In this document: positions 10,482 through 23,059 of the stretch, piece by piece | Layout of the letters: each line of letters opens with the position of its first letter | Numbering within the stretch: position 1 is the stretch's first letter | Source: Burkholderiales bacterium | GTDB taxonomy: Bacteria; Pseudomonadota; Gammaproteobacteria; Burkholderiales; Burkholderiaceae_F | Length of the DNA: 64,000 nt | Assembly (NCBI GenBank): GCA_020355165.1 | Contig: CP070661.1 | Span: forward strand, 1,736,193-1,800,192 | Reading direction: 5' to 3' | Position numbers and translations under genes: made by a program | Notes under the pieces: model-generated | The model's input: the letters and a program-made list of their open reading frames with translations, nothing else | The model's database searches: none | Told to the model about the DNA's origin: nothing

Positions 10482-11810
10482 ATGAATAGATCCTGGCTTG
10501 CTGTCGCAATCGGTGCCCTCTGCGCTGCGGCAGCCATCGCGACGGCGCAGGCCCAGACCGCCGAGGTCAAGCGCGTGCTGTTCCAGAACGCCTCGGTGTT
10601 CGACGGCAAGAACGAGCAGCTCGCCGAAGGCGTGAGCGTGCTGGTCGAGGGCAACAAGATCAGCAAGATCGCCAAGTCGATCCCGGCACCGGCGGGCGCC
10701 ACGGTGATCAACGCGAACGGTCGCGTGCTGATGCCGGGGCTCATCGACGCGCACTGGCACGTGATGTTCTCGGAACCGACGATGCCCGAGTTGATGAACT
10801 CCGATGTCAGTTGGCTGACGCTGGTCGGCGCCAGGGGCGCTCGCGACACTCTGATGCGCGGCTTCACCACCGTGCGCGACGTCGGTGGCAGCCCGTTCGC
10901 GATCAAGAAGGCCATCGACCGGGGCATGCTCGACGGGCCGCGCATCTACCCGTCGGGCCCGAACATCAGCCAGACCTCGGGGCACTCCGACGGCCGGCAC
11001 CCGGCCGATCCCGGAACGCCGATCTATCTGGAGAAGGCGGGCCAGCTTCGGCTCGCCGATGGCGTGCCGGACGTGCTGCTGGCGGTCCGGGAGAACCTCC
11101 GGATGGGGGCGTCGCAAATCAAGATCTCCATCGGCGGCGGCGTGTCTTCGCCCTACGACCCCCTCGATGTCGGGTCGTACACGTTCGAAGAAGTCAAGGC
11201 CGCGGTGGACGCCGCGAAGAGCTGGAACACCTACGTGGCGGTCCACGCCAATACCGACGCCGCGATCCGCATGGGCATCGAGGCCGGCGTGCGGACCATC
11301 GAGCATGGCTTTCTCCTGAGCGAGGACACGCTCAAGCTGATGGCCAGCAAGGACGTCTGGCTGAGCATCCAGCCGCTGCTCAATGACGAGGACGCGTTCC
11401 CGTTCACTGGGGAAAACCAGCGCAAGTGGATCGAGGCGACCGACGGGACCGACAGGGTCTACAAGCTGGCCAAGAAGCACAACGTCAAGATCGCCTTCGG
11501 CACCGATCTTCTGTTCGACCCGACGCTCGGGCCGAAGCAGGGCAAGTTCCTGGCGAAGCTGAAGCGCTGGTTCACGCCCTACGAGGTTCTCAGGATCGCG
11601 ACGTCCACCAATGCCGAGTTGCTGGGCTTGAGCGGCCCGCGCAACCCCTACAAGGACGGCGCGCTGGGCGTGGTGGCGGAGGGTGCGTACGCCGACCTGA
11701 TCCTGGTGGACGGCAATCCGCTGCAGAACATCGACCTGGTCGCCGACCCGGGCAAGAACTTCGTCGTCATCATGAAGGACGGGAAGATCTACAAGAACAC
11801 GGTCAACTAG
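10482..11810 (+). CDS. Secreted amidohydrolase family protein
   Basis: A 442-residue protein with an N-terminal signal peptide (about residues 1-24, ending ATAQAQ) and a metal-dependent amidohydrolase TIM barrel. Metal-site motifs in order are LIDAHWHVMF (the H-x-H pair), VHANTD, TIEHGF and the catalytic aspartate region FGTDLLF. It resembles the periplasmic imidazolonepropionase- or prolidase-like amidohydrolases, with unknown substrate. The ATG at 10482 is chosen because it begins the signal peptide; the upstream in-frame codons look non-coding. G+C is lower than in the flanking guaA and transporter genes, and the gene lies between the two guaA-end repeats, so horizontal acquisition is likely. 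Confidence 0.85.
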   Translation: MNRSWLAVAIGALCAAAAIATAQAQTAEVKRVLFQNASVFDGKNEQLAEGVSVLVEGNKISKIAKSIPAPAGATVINANGRVLMPGLIDAHWHVMFSEPTMPELMNSDVSWLTLVGARGARDTLMRGFTTVRDVGGSPFAIKKAIDRGMLDGPRIYPSGPNISQTSGHSDGRHPADPGTPIYLEKAGQLRLADGVPDVLLAVRENLRMGASQIKISIGGGVSSPYDPLDVGSYTFEEVKAAVDAAKSWNTYVAVHANTDAAIRMGIEAGVRTIEHGFLLSEDTLKLMASKDVWLSIQPLLNDEDAFPFTGENQRKWIEATDGTDRVYKLAKKHNVKIAFGTDLLFDPTLGPKQGKFLAKLKRWFTPYEVLRIATSTNAELLGLSGPRNPYKDGALGVVAEGAYADLILVDGNPLQNIDLVADPGKNFVVIMKDGKIYKNTVN

Positions 11811-11868
11811 GCGGGGGCCGGATCGCGCAACTGCACGACAAGTCCCCGTTTCATGGCGAGAGGGGCGC

Positions 11869-12051
11869 ATGAAAGCCGTCAGGATCCTCTCCCTGCTGAT
11901 GAGCCTCAGCCTAGCTTCGGCAGGTATCGGTGTCTCAACGGCAAGCGCGGCAGGCCTCACTGCTGACCTGGCGAAGAAGATCGTCCAGTCCGTCGATGCC
12001 TGCCAGAATGACGGTACTTCTGACGGCAAGACACTCGGCGTCGCCAGATGA
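11869..12051 (+). pseudogene. Truncated secreted protein, possible GlcG/HbpS-type fragment
   Basis: A 60-codon ORF with a well-formed signal peptide (KAVRILSLLMSLSLASAG, cleavage near ASAAG), a GAGAGGGGCGC leader, and a mature part of about 30 residues. The mature start, GLTADLAKKIVQSVDACQN, loosely resembles the first helix of the GlcG/HbpS (DUF336) family, which normally has about 140 residues, but the match is weak. The ORF ends 37 nt before the distal guaA-end repeat, so it may have been cut by island excision or rearrangement. It could instead be a genuine small secreted peptide. Confidence 0.4.
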
Positions 12052-12088
12052 GCACCAAGCCAGCCAACGACTTGCCGAAGTTGTTGAT

Positions 12089-12104
12089 GATCGAGTGGAA
12101 GTAG
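12089..12104 (+). repeat. Putative attR: distal copy of guaA 3'-end repeat
   Basis: GATCGAGTGGAAGTAG matches 10182-10197 at 15 of 16 bases. Read in the matching frame, it gives IEWK and a stop, against IEWE and a stop at the end of guaA. The sequence just upstream does not continue the guaA match. The repeat lies in a short gap between the broken secreted ORF and the PPK2 gene. Confidence 0.5.
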
Positions 12105-12128
12105 GGGCGACCGCACACGGGGAGCGGC

Positions 12129-13028
12129 ATGGCACAGATCAGCCACAAGCAGCTGCGCAAGTTCCTGGCGCCATACAAGATCACGGCCGGCAAGAAGTTC
12201 CGCCTCGACGAGTTCGACCCGGCCGATACCGGCGGACTTGGCTCCGAATTCAAGGGCAACGCGAAGGAACTGCTGGCCAAGGGGGTCGACTGGCTGGCCG
12301 ATGCGCAGAGCAAGCTGTATGCGCAGAACCAGTGGGGCGTGCTGCTGGTGTTCCAGGCAATGGACGCGGCCGGCAAGGACAGCACGATCAAGCACGTGAT
12401 GAGCGGGGTCAACCCGCAGGGGGTCCAGGTCACGTCCTTCAAGGCGCCGTCGGCGGAGGAACTCGATCACGACTACCTGTGGCGCTGCATCAAGGCGCTG
12501 CCCGAGCGCGGGCGCATCGGCATCTTCAACCGCTCGTACTACGAGGAGGTGCTCGTCGTCCGCGTCCATCCCGAATTCCTCGCTGGCCAGCAGCTGCCGC
12601 GTTCGCTGCTGACAAAGAACATCTGGAAGCAGCGCTTCGAGGAGATAGCGGGTTTCGAGCGGTACCTGGCGAGCAACGGCTATCTGGTCCTGAAGTTCTT
12701 CCTGCACGTTTCCGAGCAAGAGCAGAAGAAGCGTTTTCTCGAGCGGCTCGATCAGCCGGACAAGAACTGGAAGTTCTCCGCTGCCGATGTCAAGGAGCGG
12801 CAGTTCTTCAAGGACTACATGAAGGCCTACGAGGATGCGATCCGCCACACCGCGGCGCCGCACGCGCCGTGGTTCGTGGTGCCGGCCGACAACAAGTGGT
12901 TCACGCGGCTGGTGGTGGCCGGAGCGATCGTCGACGCGATGGACGGGCTCGACCTGCACTACCCGAAGGTCGGCGCCCGCCAGCGCGCCGAGCTGGACAA
13001 GGCGCGGCAGCTGCTGCAGTCACAGTGA
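12129..13028 (+). CDS. PPK2 family polyphosphate kinase
   Basis: A 299-residue cytoplasmic enzyme of the PPK2 family, which transfers phosphate between inorganic polyphosphate and nucleotides. The Walker A-type loop is FQAMDAAGKDSTIKHVMSG (about residues 77-95). The lid and Walker B region has GRIGIFNRSYYEEV, followed by the conserved HVSEQEQKKRFLERLDQPDKNWKF segment. The length fits a single-domain PPK2. Whether it prefers NDP or NMP cannot be read reliably. It is transcribed with guaBA but lies just beyond the putative island end, and is convergent with the symporter gene that follows. Confidence 0.92.
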   Translation: MAQISHKQLRKFLAPYKITAGKKFRLDEFDPADTGGLGSEFKGNAKELLAKGVDWLADAQSKLYAQNQWGVLLVFQAMDAAGKDSTIKHVMSGVNPQGVQVTSFKAPSAEELDHDYLWRCIKALPERGRIGIFNRSYYEEVLVVRVHPEFLAGQQLPRSLLTKNIWKQRFEEIAGFERYLASNGYLVLKFFLHVSEQEQKKRFLERLDQPDKNWKFSAADVKERQFFKDYMKAYEDAIRHTAAPHAPWFVVPADNKWFTRLVVAGAIVDAMDGLDLHYPKVGARQRAELDKARQLLQSQ

Positions 13029-13075
13029 GGCAGGCGGACGACTCGCGCCGCTGGCAGGCCGGCTCGCGGCGTGGC

Positions 13076-14938
13076 TCAGCGCGCCGGCACCGGGTTGCGG
13101 AACGGGTGCCACCACAGCGGCAGCGCGGCGACTCCCGCCGAGATCAGCAGCAGCGTGCGCCAGGCCGGCCCGACCCCCAGCAGCGCGTCGGACGCGCCGA
13201 CCAGCCACGCGTAGGTCGAGAACGCGCAGGCGAGCACGCTGATCATGCGGCGGCGCAGCTCGGCCAGCGGCGCCTTCGCGTCGGCGCCGGCAGCGGCGGC
13301 ACTGGCTGACCACCAGCCAGGCGGGCGGATGCTCCTGTAGAAGGTGGCCAGGCGATCGGGCTCGGTGGCCGGTCCGAACAGGGCGGCGAGGACGACGACC
13401 AGCAGCGAGGCGGCGGCCATCAGCAGCAGCCGCAGCCAGTCGTCGGCCACGGTGAGCAGCAGCACCGGCGCGAGCAGCAGCGAGACGACGATCGAGGCGG
13501 CCTCGGCCAGCAGGTTGACCCGTTCCCACAGCCAGCGCAGTACCAGCACCGCGCCGACGCCGGCGCCGAACAGCAGCGAGATCTGCCAGGCCGTCTGGAT
13601 CGAACCGAGCATGGTCATCAGCGCGAGCGACAGCGCCAGCAGCACCACCGTCGACAGCCGCGCCACCAAGACGAGCTCGTGCGCCCGCGCCGGCCGCTTC
13701 AGCCAGTGATCGAGCAGCACGCCGCGGTACAGGTCGTTGGCCCAGTAGCTGGCGCCCCAGTTCAGGTGGGTGTCGATGGTCGAGGCCAGCGCGGCGAGCA
13801 GGCTGGTGATCAGCAGGCCGCGGAAGCCGGCGGGCACCAGCTGGTCGACGCCGACCGCGTACAGCGACTCGCGCGCAGCGATGCCTGCCTCGTCGAGCAC
13901 CGCATCGGCCGGCAGCGGATACACCACCAGCAGGGCCAGGCCGATCAGCAGCCACAGCAGGCTGCGCACGACCACCTGCAGCAGGGTGAAGGTGACGGCG
14001 GCCCGCTCGGCGTCGCGGTCGCTGGCGCAGGCCATCGTCCGCTGAGCCAGGTAGCCGGTGCCGTCGGCATTCATCTGGAAGATCCACTGCAGTGCCAGCA
14101 CGGTGACGAAGGGCGCCAGCGCCTCGGCACCCGGCACGAACGAAGTGAAGCGGTCGGCCTGCTCGGGGCCGTACAGCTGCGCCAGCTTCGACGTCAGCGA
14201 GCCCAGCCCGCCGGCGGCGTCGACGGCGAAGTAGGCGTAGGCGACGGTGCCGGCGAGCATCAGCGCCAGCTGCACGATGTCGGTGCGCACGACGCTGCGC
14301 AGGCCGCCGGTGGTCGAATACAGCCCGACGAAGGCGACCGTGGACAGGATGCCGAGCAGGCTGTTGGTGGTCGCGGTCGCCGCATCCAGAGCGGTCACGC
14401 CCGACTGCAGCTGCAGGCCGGAGGCCGCCACCTGGGCGCGCAGCGCGGCGTACAAATCGACCGGCAGCCACTCGTGCCAGGGCAGGAAGACCTCGAAGAT
14501 GCGGGTCGCCGCGACCAGCACGAAGGCCATCACCGTGCAGTTGATGACCGTGCCGTAGTACACGGCCTTCAGCGCGCGCACGGCGGTCGCGCCGCGGGTC
14601 GAATAGCGGATCATCGTGAACTCGGCGTCGGTCAGCACGCCGCTGCGCCGCCAGGCCGCGCCGAGCACGAAACCCATGAACAGGAACGCCAGGCCGTAGA
14701 TCCACAGCCGCCACAGCGAGGCAATGCCGCCCACCGCGATCAGGCCCATCACCAGCAGCGGCGTATCGGCGGCGAACTGCGTGGCCGCCATGCTGCAGCC
14801 GGCGTGCCAGCCTTTCAGGCTGCGGCCGGCGAGGAAGTACTCGTCGAGCCCCTGCGACGCCTGCCGGCGCGAAGCCAGGCCGGCCCAGACGCCATAGGCG
14901 ACGAAGGCAAACAGGATGGCGAAGTCGGCGACCGTCAT
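13076..14938 (-). CDS. Sodium:solute symporter family protein
   Basis: A 620-residue inner-membrane protein of the SSS/SLC5 family. The N terminus is TVADFAILFAFVAYGVWAGL, followed by the typical segment QGLDEYFLAGRSLKGW and about 13-15 membrane helices. Characteristic conserved stretches include FVGLYSTTGGLRSVVRTDIVQ near residue 200, which matches the SSS motif, and STIDTHLNWGASYWANDLYR near residue 390. I chose the ATG at 14938 because upstream residues look non-native. It differs from the kinase-linked symporter at 2020-4827 by lacking any signalling domain. The substrate is unknown. Confidence 0.9.
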   Translation of the reverse strand: MTVADFAILFAFVAYGVWAGLASRRQASQGLDEYFLAGRSLKGWHAGCSMAATQFAADTPLLVMGLIAVGGIASLWRLWIYGLAFLFMGFVLGAAWRRSGVLTDAEFTMIRYSTRGATAVRALKAVYYGTVINCTVMAFVLVAATRIFEVFLPWHEWLPVDLYAALRAQVAASGLQLQSGVTALDAATATTNSLLGILSTVAFVGLYSTTGGLRSVVRTDIVQLALMLAGTVAYAYFAVDAAGGLGSLTSKLAQLYGPEQADRFTSFVPGAEALAPFVTVLALQWIFQMNADGTGYLAQRTMACASDRDAERAAVTFTLLQVVVRSLLWLLIGLALLVVYPLPADAVLDEAGIAARESLYAVGVDQLVPAGFRGLLITSLLAALASTIDTHLNWGASYWANDLYRGVLLDHWLKRPARAHELVLVARLSTVVLLALSLALMTMLGSIQTAWQISLLFGAGVGAVLVLRWLWERVNLLAEAASIVVSLLLAPVLLLTVADDWLRLLLMAAASLLVVVLAALFGPATEPDRLATFYRSIRPPGWWSASAAAAGADAKAPLAELRRRMISVLACAFSTYAWLVGASDALLGVGPAWRTLLLISAGVAALPLWWHPFRNPVPAR

Positions 14939-15063
14939 GCGCCTGCCGAATGTAGCCAAGGAACACGGCGGGCCGCGTCGGCACAAGCCGCAATGGCCTC
15001 CTTCGGCGCCCGGCGCGCGGCGGCTGCGCAGCTGTCAGGAAGGGGCAGGGCAGGCGCACGCCT

Positions 15064-18419
<3,356 letters not shown>

Positions 18420-18494
18420 TCGCTCGCCGAGGCCGCGCCGGCGCGGCGCGCGAGATGGCGACAGGAGGCCGCCGCTTGCCTATCATCGCCGCCC

Positions 18495-20423
18495 ATGGCC
18501 GGTCCGCTAACCCGCTTCGCCAGCGCCAGCGAGCAGCGTGCGCAGCGGCACGAACGCATCCTCGCCGGCGTCATCGCCTCGGTGCACACGCAGGTGCCGC
18601 GCTCGGTGCTGGGCAGCGTGGTCGGCGCGGTGGCGGTGGTGGCGGTGTTCTGGCGGGCCCGCGAAGGCGCGCTGCTGTTCGGCTGGTTCGCCGCCATGCT
18701 GATCGAGTCGCTGGTGCGGCTGCAGATGTCGCGGTCGTTCCGCCGGGCGACGGTCGACGCCGAGAACGTGCAGTCGTGGGCCAATCGCTGGGTGGCGCAG
18801 GCGGCGGTGGCCGGCCTCCTGTGGGGAGCGGCGGGCTGGCTGTTCTTCCTGCCGTCCGACCCGCTCAAGCAGCTGGTGCTGGTCACCGTCGTGCTGGGCG
18901 TGGCCTTCGGCTCGCTGACGCTGTACGCCGCCTACCGGCCGGCGCTGTTCGCCTTCCTGCCGGTGGCGCTGCTGCCGCTGATCGCACGCATGTTCGTCGC
19001 GCAGGATCCGGCCTACGTGACGGCGGCCCTGGTCCTGCTGGCGATGCTGGCGTTCACGATCTTCTTCGGCCGCAGCTTCGGCGCGACGATGTTCGAGGCG
19101 GTGAAGAACAACTTCGACAACGAGGTGCTGGTCGGCCAGTTGCTGCACGAGAAGCGGATCGCCGACGACGCGCGCCGCGCCGCCGAGGAAGCGACGCGGT
19201 CGAAGACCAAGTTCTTTGCCGGCGCCAGCCACGACCTGCGGCAGCCGCTGCAGGCGATCGGCATCTACTGCTCGCTGCTGAAGAAGCGGGCGACCGGGCC
19301 GCTCGAGCCTCTGGCCAGGAGCCTCAGCTCGGCCGTCGACTCGCTGTCGAAGCTGGTCGAGGAACTGCTCGAGATCTCGAGGCTGGACGCGGGGGCGATC
19401 CAGCCGCGGCTGCAGCAGGTGCTGCTCGACGAGATGCTGGGGCAGATCGCCCAGGAGTTCACCCCGCTGGCGCACGGCAAGGGGCTCGAGCTGCGCGTGC
19501 GCAAGCCGAGGCTGGCGGTCGAATCCGACCCCGTCCTGCTGGCGCGGGTGCTGCGCAACCTGCTTGGCAACGCCATCCGCTACACCAGCAAGGGCGGCGT
19601 CCTGCTGGCGGCGCGGCCGCGCGGCGGACTGATCAGCGTCGAGGTATGGGACACCGGCCCCGGCATCAGGCAGAGCGAGCTGTCGCGCGTGTTCGACGAG
19701 TTCTACCGCGGCGAGAGCTCGAAGGGCGAGTCGGTCGGTGGCTTCGGCCTCGGCCTGTCGATCGTTCGCCGGATCTGCAACGTGCTCGGCCATCCGCTGA
19801 TCGTCACGACGCGGCCGGGCTCCGGCACCGTCTTCCGCATCGAGACGCCGCTGTCGGCGCTGCCGCACCGCGGCCCGCGGCCGCCGGCGACGCTCAGCGA
19901 CGCGAACCTGTGCCTTCTGACCGGGCATACCCTGGTGCTGGTCGAGGACAACGAGGAGATCCGCACCAGCCTCGGCCACCTGCTGCGCTCGTGGGGCGCC
20001 GAGGTGATCGCCGACGGCGGCTTCACGCCGGCGCTGCAGGCGCAGCTGGCGCCGCAGCGGCGGGTCGACCTGATCGTCGCCGACCAGAACCTGCACGATC
20101 AGCTGAGCGGCGTCGAGGTGGCGTTGAGGGTCCGCGAGGCGGTCGGCGGGCCGGTGCCGGTGGTGATGCTGACGGCGGTGACGATGGGCGAGGTGATCGG
20201 CGAGTTCCAGCGTGCCGTCAAGCGCAGGCTCGAGGCGCGGCCCGAGCTCGCCGGCGTGATTGCCCGCAGCCGCGTCGAGGAACCGGTGGTGCTGCAGAAG
20301 CCGACCAACGCCATCCTGCTCAACAACCGGATCGCGCAGTCGCTCGGGCTGATGCAGCGCGAACGGCCGCCCGCGACCGACGTCGGCCTCACGGCCGGCG
20401 CCACCACGATCGCCCGTCTTTAG
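18495..20423 (+). CDS. Membrane hybrid sensor histidine kinase with C-terminal receiver
   Basis: A 642-residue protein. Residues about 35-205 form 5-6 membrane helices with no recognisable periplasmic sensor. The HisKA H-box is GASHDLRQPLQAIG (His near 245), and the ATPase domain shows NLLGNAIRY, DTGPGI and GFGLGLSIV. The C-terminal receiver starts near residue 475 (LVLVEDNEEI) and has a candidate phospho-Asp in IVADQNL near 529. The stretch between LTA and LQKP is about 20 residues longer than in typical receivers (EFQRAVKRRLEARPELAG), so this receiver is atypical. It is convergent with a LuxR-type regulator gene ending 37 nt away; the two probably form one signalling system. Confidence 0.92.
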   Translation: MAGPLTRFASASEQRAQRHERILAGVIASVHTQVPRSVLGSVVGAVAVVAVFWRAREGALLFGWFAAMLIESLVRLQMSRSFRRATVDAENVQSWANRWVAQAAVAGLLWGAAGWLFFLPSDPLKQLVLVTVVLGVAFGSLTLYAAYRPALFAFLPVALLPLIARMFVAQDPAYVTAALVLLAMLAFTIFFGRSFGATMFEAVKNNFDNEVLVGQLLHEKRIADDARRAAEEATRSKTKFFAGASHDLRQPLQAIGIYCSLLKKRATGPLEPLARSLSSAVDSLSKLVEELLEISRLDAGAIQPRLQQVLLDEMLGQIAQEFTPLAHGKGLELRVRKPRLAVESDPVLLARVLRNLLGNAIRYTSKGGVLLAARPRGGLISVEVWDTGPGIRQSELSRVFDEFYRGESSKGESVGGFGLGLSIVRRICNVLGHPLIVTTRPGSGTVFRIETPLSALPHRGPRPPATLSDANLCLLTGHTLVLVEDNEEIRTSLGHLLRSWGAEVIADGGFTPALQAQLAPQRRVDLIVADQNLHDQLSGVEVALRVREAVGGPVPVVMLTAVTMGEVIGEFQRAVKRRLEARPELAGVIARSRVEEPVVLQKPTNAILLNNRIAQSLGLMQRERPPATDVGLTAGATTIARL

Positions 20424-20460
20424 AAGAGTCGGCGGCGCAGCAGGCGGGCGAGCGCCGGCC

Positions 20461-21129
20461 TCAGCCGACGTCGTAGCCGTTGCGGCGGGCGGCGAGCAGC
20501 GCCTCGGTGCGGTTCGATGCACCGAAGGCGCGGTAGATCGCGGTGACGTGCGTCTTGACCGTGCCTTCGCTGAGGTTCAGCTCGCGGCAGATGACCTTGA
20601 TCGGCGCCCCGCGGGCCAGCAGCTGAAGCACCTGTTCCTGCCGCTCGGTCAGCTGCACGCGGCCGGTAACCGGACGGCCGAGCATGTCGCGGCCACGCTC
20701 GGGCAGGCCCAGCATCTGGGCGCCGCGCGTGGCATCCTCGAGCAGGTCGGCCGGGATGTAGACACCGCCCGACAGCACGAAGCGGATCGCCGACACCAGG
20801 TTGTCGGTCGCCATCGACTTCGGCACGAAGCCGGCGGCGCCCAGCTGCAGCACGCGCATCACGCTGCGCTGGTCCTGCACGCCGGACAGCACCAGGATCT
20901 TCAGGTCCGGATAAAGGCCGGTGAGCTTCTCCAGCAGGCTGGTACCGGTGGCGCCGGGCAGGCCGAGGTCGAGCAGCATCAGGTCGGCGTCCGCGTGCTG
21001 GGCGGCGAGCTGCTCGGCGCCCGGCGCATCGACCGCGGTGAAGATCAGCGCCTGCGGGTCGAGGTCGAGCAGCAGCACCTTCAGCGCATCGGTGATCAGC
21101 GAATGATCGTCAACCAGAAGGATCTTCAT
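20461..21129 (-). CDS. NarL/LuxR-type response regulator
   Basis: A 222-residue two-domain regulator. The receiver has VDDH at residues 6-9, phospho-Asp54 in LMLLDLGLPG and a lysine in GFVPKSM. The LuxR-type helix-turn-helix at about residues 155-210 shows LTERQEQVLQLLARGAPIKV and LSEGTVKTHVTAIYRAF. It is encoded tail-to-tail with the hybrid kinase at 18495-20423, its most likely partner. Convergent kinase and NarL-type pairs of this kind are common in Burkholderiales. Its targets are unknown. Confidence 0.93.
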   Translation of the reverse strand: MKILLVDDHSLITDALKVLLLDLDPQALIFTAVDAPGAEQLAAQHADADLMLLDLGLPGATGTSLLEKLTGLYPDLKILVLSGVQDQRSVMRVLQLGAAGFVPKSMATDNLVSAIRFVLSGGVYIPADLLEDATRGAQMLGLPERGRDMLGRPVTGRVQLTERQEQVLQLLARGAPIKVICRELNLSEGTVKTHVTAIYRAFGASNRTEALLAARRNGYDVG

Positions 21130-21224
21130 TGCTCGGCCCGCTCCCCGTATGTTGCCCGCGCCCGTCGACGGCGCATCCCTCGTGCGACCGCTTGCATTCT
21201 ATCGGCAACGGCGCCGGCCAAGCG

Positions 21225-22460
21225 TCAGTCCGCCTTGCCCGGGCGCACGGCGGCCGCGGCGGCGGTGGCCCGGTTGCGCGCCTGCGCGACGTCGGCGCCG
21301 CGGGCGAGCGCCACGCCCATCCGCCGCTTGACGAAGGACTCCGGCTTGCCGAACAGGCGCAGTTCCGTGCCCTCGATGCGCAGCGCCGCGTCGACGCCGT
21401 CGAAGACGATGCCTGCCGCCTCGACGCCGCCGTAGATCACCCGGCTGGCGCCGGGATTGCGCAGGCCGGCATCGACCGGCAGGCCGAGCAGGGCGCGGGC
21501 GTGCAGCTCGAACTCGCTTTGCCACTGACTGGCCAGCGTGACCAGGCCCGTATCGTGCGGCCGCGGGCTGACCTCGGAGAACCAGACGCGGTCACCCCTG
21601 ACGAACAGCTCGACGCCGAAGATGCCCAACCCGCCGAGGCTCGCCGTCACCTTGCCGGCGTAGTCGCGCGAAGCGGCCAGCGCCGCCGCGCTCATCGGCT
21701 GCGGCTGCCAGCTCTCGACATAGTCGCCCTGCACCTGTACGTGGCCGATCGGCTCGCAGAAGTGGGTGCCGATCGAACCGTCGGCGTTGCGCGCGCGGAC
21801 CGTCAGCTGGGTGATCTCGTAGTCGAAATCGACGAACCCCTCGACGATCACGCGGCCGAGGCTGACGCGGCCGCCCGCGTTGGCGTACTCCCAGGCCTTG
21901 GCCAGGTCCTCGCGCCGGTCGACCCTGCTCTGGCCCTTGCCGGAGGAGGACATCACCGGCTTGATCAGGCAGGGCAGGCCGACGGCGTCGACCGCCGCCT
22001 CGACCTCGGCCAGCGAGTCGGCGAAGCGGTAGGTCGAGGTCGGCAGGCCCAGTTCCTCGGCGGCCAGGCGCCGGATCCCTTCCCGGTTCATCGTCAGGTG
22101 CGCCGCCCTTGCCGAGGGGATGACGGTCGCCAGGCCCTCTGCCTCGACCTGCAGCAGCACCTGGGTGGCGATCGCCTCGATCTCGGGCACGACGAGGTGC
22201 GGCCGCTCCTTGTCGATCAGGGCCCGCAGTGCCGCCGGGTCGGCCATGTTCAGCACGTGCGCACGGTGAGCCACCTGGTGGCCCGGCGCGTTCGGGTAGC
22301 GGTCGGCGGCGATCACCTCGATCCCCAGCCGCTGCAGCGCAATGATCACTTCCTTGCCGAGTTCGCCGGCGCCGAGCAGCAGGACACGGGTAGCGCCCGG
22401 CGACAGCGGGGTGCCGAGGCGAACGGGTTGCGCGGGCGCTGGGGCAGTGGGCTGGGACAT
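21225..22460 (-). CDS. purT: Formate-dependent phosphoribosylglycinamide formyltransferase
   Basis: A 411-residue ATP-grasp enzyme of purine biosynthesis that makes formyl-GAR from GAR, formate and ATP without a folate cofactor. The N-terminal nucleotide-binding segment reads [22 protein letters not shown]. The ATP-grasp body contains [16 protein letters not shown] and the metal-binding [13 protein letters not shown], and the C-terminal domain has [12 protein letters not shown]. The ATG at 22460 gives the family N terminus; a longer open frame upstream to 23084 crosses a divergent promoter region and is not credible. It is divergent from the yqjD-like operon. Confidence 0.97.
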   Translation of the reverse strand: MSQPTAPAPAQPVRLGTPLSPGATRVLLLGAGELGKEVIIALQRLGIEVIAADRYPNAPGHQVAHRAHVLNMADPAALRALIDKERPHLVVPEIEAIATQVLLQVEAEGLATVIPSARAAHLTMNREGIRRLAAEELGLPTSTYRFADSLAEVEAAVDAVGLPCLIKPVMSSSGKGQSRVDRREDLAKAWEYANAGGRVSLGRVIVEGFVDFDYEITQLTVRARNADGSIGTHFCEPIGHVQVQGDYVESWQPQPMSAAALAASRDYAGKVTASLGGLGIFGVELFVRGDRVWFSEVSPRPHDTGLVTLASQWQSEFELHARALLGLPVDAGLRNPGASRVIYGGVEAAGIVFDGVDAALRIEGTELRLFGKPESFVKRRMGVALARGADVAQARNRATAAAAAVRPGKAD

Positions 22461-22730
22461 GGTGGCAGGCCGGCGGAGTCGATTCTGGGCGCGCAATCTA
22501 GCAGCTGCCCCTGGCGGCCTGCAGCGCCGCGCCGGCACCTGCGGCCCGACACGCCGCATGGCGCCCGCTTGCCCTATGCTGGCTGCTATGGGAATGCACG
22601 TACGCCCGTCACGTAGGTAGATCGGGCGCATCGGCCGGCGGATCGATCTGCTACATCTTGCCTCTGGACACGGCACGCCGTCGCGGCGGCGCGGCCGTGC
22701 TTTCGCTTTTATCGGTAAGGAGAAGACACG
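22461..22730. promoter_or_regulatory. Divergent control region between purT and the yqjD-like operon
   Basis: A 270-nt gap between divergent genes, so it should hold both promoters. It contains a perfect 6-bp inverted repeat, CGCCCG/CGGGCG, at 22603-22608 and 22623-22628 with 14 nt between the arms, a spacing that suits a dimeric regulator. The AT-richer stretch CTATGCTGGCTGCTATG at about 22573-22590 could hold a -10 element for the plus-strand operon. The ribosome-binding site AAGGAGAAG lies 8 nt before the DUF883 start. No purine riboswitch is recognisable. Confidence 0.35.
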
Positions 22731-23051
22731 ATGGATGACACCGAGAGCCCCGTTCGCGTATCCGGCGAGAAGCTGGGCGCCGACATGAAGACCGTGCTTG
22801 CGGACGTCGAGGCGCTGCTGAAGCAGGCGGCCAGCAGCACCGGCCAGCAGGCGGCCGAGCTTCGCGAGCGAGCCGCGGAAAACCTGCACCGCGCCAGCCT
22901 GCGCCTGTCCGAGGCCCGCGTCGCCGCGGCGGAAAAGAGCCGCGTCGCCGCGCGGCGCGCTGACGACTGGGTGCACTCCAATCCGTGGACAGCGGTCGGC
23001 GCCGCGGCCGGCGTCGGCTTCCTCCTCGGCATGCTGGTGTCGCGGCGCTAG
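22731..23051 (+). CDS. DUF883 (ElaB/YgaM/YqjD) membrane-anchored protein
   Basis: A 106-residue protein with an amphipathic, Ala/Glu-rich helical N-terminal part (residues about 12-80) and one C-terminal membrane helix with small-residue spacing ([23 protein letters not shown]). This is the DUF883 pattern of E. coli YqjD, ElaB and YgaM, which attach to the inner membrane by the C-terminal helix and bind stationary-phase ribosomes. A strong AAGGAGAAG ribosome-binding site precedes it. It begins a row of genes like yqjD-yqjE-yqjK, with the next start 8 nt downstream. Confidence 0.92.
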   Translation: MDDTESPVRVSGEKLGADMKTVLADVEALLKQAASSTGQQAAELRERAAENLHRASLRLSEARVAAAEKSRVAARRADDWVHSNPWTAVGAAAGVGFLLGMLVSRR

Positions 23052-23059
23052 CCCAGCCG

